A DNA stretch of 64,000 nucleotides from Dryococelus australis (Eukaryota; Arthropoda; Insecta; Phasmatodea; Phasmatidae). This document shows, in pieces, positions 56,460-64,000 of this stretch. Under the pieces are notes generated by a model. The model saw nothing but the letters and a program-made list of their open reading frames with translations. It was not told the DNA's origin and made no database searches. The stretch covers positions 291,844,966-291,908,965 of the forward strand of contig CM057009.1 of NCBI GenBank assembly GCA_029891345.1, read 5' to 3'. Positions within the stretch are counted from its first letter, which is position 1. Each line of letters opens with the position of its first letter. Made by a program: the position numbers and the translations under genes.

Positions 56460-58765
56460 TTAAAGAACAGATTGATAAAATACCATAGGGAAAAAATGTA
56501 AAGAAATATTACGGGACTATTTGAATAACCGGAAGATAATTGTACAAGATAATCAGATAACGTTACAAAGGGAAATAAATCGCTGATGTCCACAAGGATC
56601 AGTCATAGGGCCAAATATATGGAATTTAGTAATAAATGATTACATAGTACAAAACAATATTGAGGATACAAAAGTTGTGACATTCGCAAACGATTTTACA
56701 ATTTTAATAGAAGCTAATTCAACAAAGCAAATAGAAGAACTGGCAAAAAAAAAAATGTTTAAAACTTTAATATTGATGAAAGAGAAAAAACTTAAATTAT
56801 CAGTAGAGAAAACAGTTGCCATAATTTTAAAAGGAAAATTAGATAAAAGGCCGCCAGTGTTAAAGTATGACAAACAAATTAAAGTTAAAAAGGAAATAAT
56901 GTACTTAGGCATTATTTTGGATAACAGATTAAGTTTTATCCCACATGTTTAGAATATATTTTTAAAATTAAAACAAACTGAATGGAATATCAAAAATTAT
57001 AATATTAAAAATAATAAAGTAATATATAAGACATTATACCGCAATGTTATACAATATACTAGCATTCGTTACAAAAATAATTGAAAATACACACATTAAA
57101 AGAATACTAAGAGCATCACAAAGATATGCATTGATAAAAATAATGAATATAACACCAACAACATCATATGTATCCGCAATAACTGTTAGTAAAGAAATCC
57201 CCATAAACTATAGTATAAAAGATAGAAATATGATATATCAAATCAAAAATGAAGTAGACGAAATATAATAGAACGGAAATACATATAATAAGATAGTAGA
57301 GCACAATAATATTTGGATTGAAAAAAATAGAAATAATAAACATATTAGTATGAAAGAATTAAAGAAAAAAATATATATACTAACTGTTATAAATTGGCAA
57401 ACAGAGTACGATGCAACATAAACCGGCCTAAATACTAAAATTTATATTAAAAATATACAACAATGGTACGAAAGTAAAAGCAATATAAATAATAGTGTGT
57501 TAAAAGTAATAACAGGACACTGTCAAAATAAAGAATATTTAGCTAAAATAAATCAAATGGAAGACGACAGTTGTCAATGTGAAAAGGGAGCTCAGACGGT
57601 ATACCATATTCTGTACTTGTGTAAAATGTTTAAAGAAGAAAAGAAAGAATTAGAACAGAAATTAAAACCTTTTTAATGACAAATGGCAATTACAGAAACA
57701 TAACATTATGACAAGGAAATTGTAGAAATAATAAATGGACATATTAGTATAATATATGTTTTGTTAAAAACTATGAATGATGATTTAACTAAGTTGTCTA
57801 GGGAGAGGATGAGAGTGTGCTGGAACTAAGGGAATTATTGAGTGAGTGTTTGTGTTTGTCTAGTGTTTTATCGTTTAAATTATGTAACACATATAAATAA
57901 CTCTCTCTTTTAGATAAGAAATAGAATTTTCAGTAAGTATTAAAAATTTAAAAGTGCCAAAAACGAAAAAATTATAAAGAAGAATACAAGATCCGAAATG
58001 AATGCAAGAAGAATTGAAGCAAATATGGAGAAAAATAGAAGAACAAGAAAGAGGAAGAGAAGAAAAAAAGAGAAAGAAGACGAGAAAAAAATGGGGAGGA
58101 GAACATATAAGGAAAGTAGAAGAGCAACAGAAGAGGGAAAAAGAGGAGAAGCAGCAAGAAAGAGAAGATGAAAAAAGAACAGAAGGAACTGTGGAGAAGA
58201 AAATCTAAATGAGGGAAAGATGTGATTTGTGATAATATGTTGGTGGATGCCTGTGTATGTATCTGTATAAAAAAAAAAGGGGGACGCCCGTAGGAGCGGA
58301 GCTCCATTCCCTCGTCCGCCGAGAAACGAAGGCCTGGGTGTCCAGAAGAGGTACTTCGATGTCCTGGACAATGCTTAGGTTGGAGCAGAACGATTGGCGA
58401 GGGGAAAAAAATATAAATAGAACAAAATATAATAGTATAAATAGGGAGCGGGCTGGAGGCCTTAGGGTTCGTGGGCGGGGCCATTCGACCGTTGGGTGCC
58501 ATGTCGGACCGGCTGAAAGGTGTGTGCGGGCCCGACGGCGTCTGGTCGCGCGGGCGGATTCGTGGGAATCTCGGTCCCTGGAATGTTCTGGCGGGGGCGG
58601 TGAAACGGGGTGCGGCCGAAACGATACCCGTCGGGGAGCTGTCTCGGTTGGGGCAGAATAGCTCACCACCTTCCTAGAAAGTGCGAATGATGCTTTTGAA
58701 TAGAAATAGAATGTGTAGACTAAATTACGGGCGCCCAGACGAACAGCCGCCCTCCCACAAAAAAA
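56460..58765 (+). mobile_element. Degraded non-LTR retrotransposon (LINE), 5'-truncated
   Basis: Reverse transcriptase remnants: a CPQGSVIGPNIWN block (56587-56625) whose preceding codon is now TGA (56584-56586). Next comes a FANDF box (56683-56697) where active enzymes have the Y/F-A-D-D catalytic motif, so one Asp is replaced by Asn. A YLGIILD-type block lies near 56905. A LINE C-terminal pattern CxC-x8-H-x4-C sits at about 57572-57620, preceded by ITGHC. A Lys/Glu/Arg-rich 68-aa frame follows (58002-58208), then a GC-rich 3' region ending in a short A-run near 58760. Many stops and frameshifts. The layout fits an I/R1-like clade, but the clade is tentative. The large minus-strand ORFs at 57940-58669 are shadows. 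Confidence 0.75.
56677..56952 (+). pseudogene. LINE reverse transcriptase fragment
   Basis: This 91-aa open frame begins inside the RT active-site region (TFANDFTIL) and ends after LGIILDNRLSF, typical of the RT thumb side. The catalytic pair is altered (AND in place of ADD), so it is inactive. It belongs to the LINE above. The frame ends at a TAG (position 56950-56952), and more LINE-like coding follows in pieces. Confidence 0.75.
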
Positions 58766-59160
58766 ATGTTAATCTATATAAGTCATATACTGATTCTTAA
58801 ATTGTAGTAGTCATAGAATTGAACACCCTAGATGACTTTACTGCTAAGTAGGGCTAATATAATAAATTGAAAAAATAAAAATTAAGTCTAACTGCTCAGC
58901 CACCACTGTTCCCTGCACATGTATTTTCGTGCCTAAAAATTGTTGTTAATAGGCCCGTATCAGTCATTTTATTTTTAAAAAAATTGGTATTAGAAGAAGA
59001 AATAAAAAACTGAAACTATAATTGTTGTGAGATGTTTCATATGTTTTAAATGCTATTCGTAGGGGGACATTATTAAAGCACGGGAAGCAGTTTTTGAAAA
59101 TTAATATTTACCCTGAAGCTTTACGCACTGTTCAGTGGCCTAAACAGGCTGAACCCTTAA
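58766..59160. other. No recognisable feature
   Basis: AT-rich spacer between the LINE and the TTAA-flanked MITE. Confidence 0.4.
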
Positions 59161-59521
59161 GGCTGATTCCCACCCGCCATCTTAGATTTATCGATTTTTC
59201 ACTAAAGTTTATATTTCAGATGGTGTATTGAAATCTCCCGTACGACATATCCTAAATAACAGCTTCCCAAACTTTATCGAATTGCCACAGCTTCGCTACG
59301 TTTATTAATTTTTAACTGATAACTGTCGAGGCAATACGCGAGATTATTTCTTGCGAATGATTACAATGGCGACAATATCAACAGTAATCAAGAAATACTG
59401 ACCACAGACAATGCACTAGGCAATGTGCTCTGTCGTTCCAGAAAACATGATACAAAACTGTATTTCCAGAGTATGAAAAAAAAAAATTCCATAAATCCAA
59501 GATGGCGGGTGGGAATCTGCC
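59161..59521. mobile_element. TTAA-flanked MITE
   Basis: The ends GGCTGATTCCCACCCGCCAT and ATGGCGGGTGGGAATCTGCC are inverted with a longer inner match. TTAA lies on both sides (59157-59160, 59522-59525). A TTAA target is typical of piggyBac; a PIF/Harbinger-type TWA target is also possible. 361 bp, no ORF. The GATTCCC word is shared with the 32.9-kb element end. Confidence 0.88.
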
Positions 59522-59525
59522 TTAA

Positions 59526-59888
59526 GGTCTCTGCTTCACCCCTTCATCAGAAATTCTTAATTATCGTGTCATAATTTCGGGTAGAAAGTAATTAATGACA
59601 ATGCACGATTATAGAAAATTTACATTTTAGGAGTTGTTTAACGATTTTGTGCGTAATTTTAATTGCGTGTTTACGACCTTTAAAAATCGACAATATATGT
59701 ACATTTTATCAAAACGTTCCTGCATTTTTGCAAGAAGGAAAAAACACACAGTGTTTATTAGATACAAAAGCGTTAAATAACTGGTAAACTGTAAATTTTC
59801 TATAATCAATAATTTCCAAGAATACATCTGAAACTGAAATTATGACACAAAAACCAAGCATTTCTGCGGAATAGGCGAAGCCGAGCCT
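59526..59888. other. No recognisable feature
   Basis: AT-rich. The minus ORFs at 59627-60005 run into the next MITE and lack motifs. Confidence 0.4.
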
Positions 59889-60314
59889 TATAAGCTGTTC
59901 ACGGAAAAATGAGCACTTTTCAAAGCTCTGTTTAAGATCTACTTGTATGCACGCTGTGTGTTCTTTCACCATATGTAAAATCAACATTGATATGGGCCTC
60001 ACCACTTCCTTCTTGCGTGGGTCGAGTGAAACTGTGAAATTATTAGAAAACTAAATGTCCTACAAATCTGATAATTTTTACACGTTGATGAATTAAAAAA
60101 AAACATAAAGCTATAAAAATAATTAAATTTACCACGAATGGTTACCTAACACTTTCATTCGACGTTAAGATGTGGAACTACTTTCCACCCATCGTTACCA
60201 ACTTTACTGGGCGCATGTCACACAGTGCGCCCGTTAAATCTATATGCAGGTAGGGGCAGTGACTTTTTCCCCAATGTTGATTTCAAAAGTGCTCACTTTG
60301 TCGTGAACAGCCTT
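59889..60314. mobile_element. GTTCACGG-family MITE, copy 8 (long class)
   Basis: Ends TATAAGCTGTTCACGGAAAAA and GCTCACTTTGTCGTGAACAGCC. The interior matches copy 3 at TTAAGATCTACTTGTATGCA and CACACAGTGCGCCC. About 0.43 kb. Confidence 0.88.
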
Positions 60315-61727
60315 CAATACCGTGTTTCCACACGGGATTTACTATTCGCAAATTGCTGTCAATTTTGCTATGAGCACGACAGTTAGTGTTTCCGTTGAAA
60401 TGTTTGCAATTACGCTAGGATTTTTATTTTCTAATGTTTATCGGAAACGTTTTTAACTAAGCCCAAATCTGCTCTATCTCTGTACAACACATATTTCCAA
60501 AGTACAGTGCTTAATATGACTTGCGATATAAATTAATACGCCGGAAAATGTCTAAATGATTTATGTCGAAAACTATTTTCTATTTTTTATTTATTAAAAT
60601 AGTATTTTTAAATTTTCGCGTCCTGAAAAGTGACTGAGTGAGGTTCCAGTCATTAGAGCTTTGAGCAAAATTTCCATGCGCTTTTTACCAAACGCCCCAG
60701 ATTTGATGAAAAAAGGGGCCAGTAATTAATAGCCATTAATATGTCATTAGCTTAATCCTATCGCAGTGGCGGGATATTAAAATTTAATTGTTATACCGTC
60801 TCTCTGATCAACTAATTCATTAGAGGCGAAATTTAGCAGCAGCCTGAAAGGCAATGGACGCGTAGCGGCCGCTTTGTTTTCGTTGATGACAGACGCTGCA
60901 AGGAAAAAAAAAAATGTTTTCATATTTACATTTTATTCGCAGCTACTGTTTGTGGTCATATTTGGTTCTTTGTGATGGATATTATGAAATGCACCTCACA
61001 CAGATTTTGGGTAGACAAAACGGCCATCCCGGAAATCAGAATTTCCTATAAAATTCCTTCACCAGTAACTAGGACATGTAATAGGTAAAGAACCAAGCAG
61101 TAATTCTTCCTGTTTCTTTCTTGGGTAATAAAATATCAATATGAATATTGGAGATTTTTAATTAATATTGTTTTATCCTTCACGGAGATCAAAATACTGA
61201 TATTTATATTTCACAATAGATACAGTGCTGCTGCTGCATCGAGATGCTGTACACACGAATAAGTATAAATACAGCTTTTTTTTACAAAATACTAAGGTTT
61301 AAAAATGTTATGTTTTAAAAGTAAATCTTATATTCTCTATTGCAGGATGGTCTAAATTCAGAACAGGCCAATGTAAGATTTTAAATATATATATAAATAA
61401 CTCTGCTATCAAAAATAACTAATGTTCTTCAAATATGTTTATACAGAATACATCTTACCAACTCTTCCTGATTTCGTGAACTGATCAAATTATTAATGAA
61501 TACCACTTATTTCGAACTACAATGATTTTGAAATTAATTCATTCTGCCAGCCTAAGGCAGGCCACCTGAAAAACACCACCAATGTCAGTGGTAGAAGATA
61601 ATGTTTCAAGACAAAAGTTGCTTGGGTCCAAGGCGCTAATAACTTTATAGTGACAATTTCGCCGTGCATGGGAGGGTAAAGAGCATAAAGGGGTCATCCT
61701 CGTTAATTGAAATGGAATGATAATTTT
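60315..61727. other. No recognisable feature
   Basis: AT-rich, with an A-run near 60903. No supported ORF. Confidence 0.4.
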
Positions 61728-61914
61728 TAGCAACACCCTTCGACAGTGCGTATGAATATGTAATAAATACGATTACATCTGTCGGTCATTCAAGATCGCT
61801 GAAGTTCAATGACGAAGCAAATTGCGCCGCTGAACGGGACAATGGACCATTAGTCTGTCCTGCGCTGTTGTAGCGACCAGACAACATCTTCGTGACGTTA
61901 TTCGAACTGGCACA

Positions 61915-62808
61915 ATGTACACGACAGCCGAAAGAGTAGATATGGTTTTCATTTATGGCGAATGTCACCGCAGAATCAGAGCAGCAGTGCTATTGCATGC
62001 TGAGTGTTATCCTGATCGTGCCCCACCGACACGATCTGTCTTAGCGAACATAATAAAACCATTTCAAGAAGCTGGAAGAGTGGAAAAGGAAAGATTCCAA
62101 CTAAGAGAAAACAGCGACTGACGAGGGAAATGCAATTAACATCTTAGCTGCGGTAGCACACAATCCACATGTACGCACGAGGCAGCTTGAACGTGATCCT
62201 TTTCACATTTCACATTACCAGAAGCTACGTGTAAATGACTTTTGACATTGGGTGTCTACGAAAACTACAGACCGATGACACGTTCCTGTCCCAGATGTGG
62301 TTTACCGATGAAGCGTAATTTACAAACCGTGGGCAGAATAACCTTCGCAACATGAACTACTGGTCAGCTGACAACCCACACTGGCTGAGAGAAGTGGATA
62401 AACAGAGACCGTGGTCTGTAAACGTGGGGTGCGCTGTAGTACATAATCGCCTAGGTGGTCGCTATTTTATTGATGGGACACTGAATAACATCCAGTATTT
62501 ACAGTTCCTAACAGAAGTGCTGGTGCTATTATTGGAAGATATCCCACTCGACATAAGAAAATCCACGTGGTACCAATACAACGGATGTCCCACTCATTCT
62601 GCACAGGGAATTACAACGGTTCTTAACGGAACTTTCAGTTGTTGTTGGATCGCTCGGTCTGGAAACAATAAGTGGCCTGCACGTTCCCCAGACTCTACAC
62701 CTATGGACTTTTATCTGTGGGGAACATTAAAGCAACAGGTCTACAGATACCCGCCAACGACTCCCGAAGACATAAGGCCGTATCAAACAAATTTTGTTCT
62801 GCGATAAG
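61915..62808 (+). pseudogene. DD41D-type mariner transposase, inactive
   Basis: An N-terminal helix-turn-helix region of the DUF4817 type is open at 61915-62121 (YTTAERVDMVFIYGE near the start). A decayed linker with frameshifts and stops follows. The first catalytic Asp is in WFTDEA (GAT at 62307-62309), soon followed by TAA (62316-62318). The 62352-62807 frame holds NPHWLREVDKQRPW, then YQYNGCPTH where the second catalytic Asp is Asn (AAC, 62580-62582), then WPARSPDSTPMDF with the third Asp (GAC, 62706-62708). Forty-one residues separate the second and third positions, as in rosa-like DD41D elements. The 3' end of the gene is cut by a MITE at 62809. Enzyme function, cut-and-paste transposition at TA, is lost. 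Confidence 0.85.
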
Positions 62809-63049
62809 TAGAGACCTGAATAATATGCTAATTCATTTTGGGGCAAGCTGGAATTCAAAACGTTTGCGTTTATATAAATTCATCCATTGGCCCACGCGGT
62901 TTTTGACACCTCCTGGAGAACTGTGACCGATTGTCGCCTTCTACTGTGACAGCAGACATTCGATGAGAATTTGATATCGGTAAATTTGTACATAAGACTG
63001 TTGAGTCTAGCCTACTGGTCATTGAACTCTCGAATTGTTCAGGACTCTA
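62809..63049. mobile_element. hAT-type MITE, TAGAGACCTG family, copy 3
   Basis: In reverse orientation to the 19.3- and 47.3-kb copies. The left end is TAGAGACCTGAATAATATGC and the right end CGAATTGTTCAGGACTCTA. TSD GCGATAAG/GCGGTAAG (62801-62808, 63050-63057; one change). 241 bp. It retains the TATATAAATTC and CCATTGGC promoter-like words on the minus strand. Inserted in the transposase 3' region. Confidence 0.92.
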
Positions 63050-63370
63050 GCGGTAAGTCCAGAAGGAATTCAACGTGCAGTATTGAAAGCTTAGAATCAC
63101 TTCATAGTATGTATCAATGTACAATATCACCAATTTGAACACCTGATATCATAACAAAATAACAAAGGAAGCGTAGCCTGAGACTGGCATTCGTTTAAAC
63201 ACACACCAGCTACAGGACGGCTACAGTCGCTTGAGGACGGCGCTACGTTGGACCATTGTTCCGCGCGGCAGCGAAGTTTGCGTCGTCATTGACTTTCAGA
63301 GATCTTGAATGACCGGAAAATGTCATCGTATTTATTACATATTCATATGCACTGTCGAGAAGTGTTGCTA

Positions 63371-64000
63371 GTAGAATGATTTGGGGAAGGCTGTTGCAGG
63401 AGAATAGGAGCCGGAGATATGGAGCCAAACGGCCATCTTGGATTCCGGAATTCCTGCTCTGTCATTACAGTTACCCGACCACCAATTTGGATACAGGTGA
63501 CCTTGACTTTTGACCTTGAAAATGCACAAATCCAAATAAAAAACACAAAACATTCCAAGAAATCACAAAAAATGTTAACATAAAAAAATATTAAATAATT
63601 GTTGAAATCTTATAAATAAAAAAATACATTTTCGAATATCCCCCAGCACCACCATCAGTCATATTCGTTCCATCCCTCATCCCCACTCCCCCCACCTACA
63701 TTCATTACGCCATCTTGAATGTTTCGTTCATTTGTTTGTACATAACTGGAAGCTACCATCTTGGTAGGCAACCGACATATTGGCAGGTGACGACTATCTT
63801 GGTAGGCGACCACCATCTTGGTAGGCATTAACCATTCCACCACATTAGATGCAGACAACCTCAATCTTGACACCATGACAGAATGGCCTTGAAAATAAAA
63901 ACTCGAGAAAAATACATAAATGTCAACCAGCATAATGCATAACAGACAACTACCGCCATATTAAATGCAGACTACATCAACCTTGGTCCCATGGCCTTGA
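63371..64000. mobile_element. Left part of a satellite-containing TIR element
   Basis: Starts right after the mariner TSD. Its order (GC-rich end, ACCACCAATTTGGATACAGG, then TGACCTTGA twice) parallels the inner side of the 3.8-kb element's end. Then come AT-rich spacers and imperfect units around CCATCTTGGTAGGCGAC (63755-63830). The element runs off the window. The minus-strand ORFs are repeat translations. Confidence 0.55.

Larger units (their letters stand above)
61730..63368 (+). mobile_element. Mariner-superfamily (rosa-like) transposon with 120-bp TIRs
   Basis: It begins GCAACACCCTTCGACAGTGC and ends GCACTGTCGAGAAGTGTTGC, inverted over about 120 bp with few changes. Both sides are flanked by TA (61728-61729, 63369-63370). 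Total 1,639 bp, or about 1.39 kb without the nested MITE and its duplicated octamer. It encodes a broken transposase. Right-hand DNA beyond 63370 belongs to a different repeat. Confidence 0.9.

Noticed and set aside
57940..58669. Large minus-strand ORFs (143-176 aa), Phe/Leu/Ser-rich, membrane-like
   Set aside because: They are antisense to the A/G-rich and GC-rich end of the LINE; the hydrophobic runs reflect poly-purine composition.

Overview
This is a eukaryotic, AT-rich, gene-poor stretch made almost entirely of transposable elements in varying states of decay. Short non-autonomous DNA transposons, tRNA-derived SINEs, a degraded LINE and a rosa-like mariner suggest a large, repeat-rich arthropod genome, most likely an insect. 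The species cannot be named from the sequence alone. I see no intact host gene, no intact tRNA or rRNA gene, no operon and no CRISPR array. The calls rest on motif reading, terminal inverted repeats (TIRs), target-site duplications (TSDs), and comparison of copies with one another inside the window.

Layout. 0-2.5 kb: broken remains of a double-jelly-roll capsid-like gene and a divergent companion ORF, consistent with a Polinton-like or related DNA-virus-like element, followed by a long hairpin. 3.8-5.3 kb: a non-autonomous element with about 130-bp inverted ends and satellite-like innards rich in AGGTCA-type words; a relative begins at 63.4 kb. 7.0-8.4 kb: a long fold-back element carrying a nested hAT MITE. 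9-23 kb: a scatter of MITEs, SINEs and dispersed repeats. 23.4-24.9 kb: a compound element with a tRNA-like core, split by a solo LTR. 27.5-31.2 kb: hAT-type elements, including one of 1.58 kb. 33.6-39 kb: two diverged direct copies of one segment. The first copy holds a perfect 21-bp palindrome and a TA-flanked TIR element containing a GC-rich, cysteine-rich exon with canonical splice borders. 45-51 kb and 53 kb: more elements with tRNA-like cores. 51.8-55.5 kb: a 95-bp tandem array, a 0.33-kb direct duplication and a split dispersed repeat. 56.2-58.8 kb: a degraded LINE abutting a SINE. 61.7-63.4 kb: a dead mariner-family transposon with long TIRs, itself hit by a hAT MITE.

Nothing here acts as a pathway. 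The value of the window is its nested transposon record. Several insertions are confirmed by exact or near-exact TSDs, and three by paralogous empty sites inside the window. Two things deserve a second look. One is the captured-looking cysteine-rich exon inside a TIR element (34.25-34.83 kb). The other is a recurring architecture in which arms of self-complementary repeated words, often ending near a CACTGAGAAA-like motif, enclose a tRNA-like (A box/B box) core.
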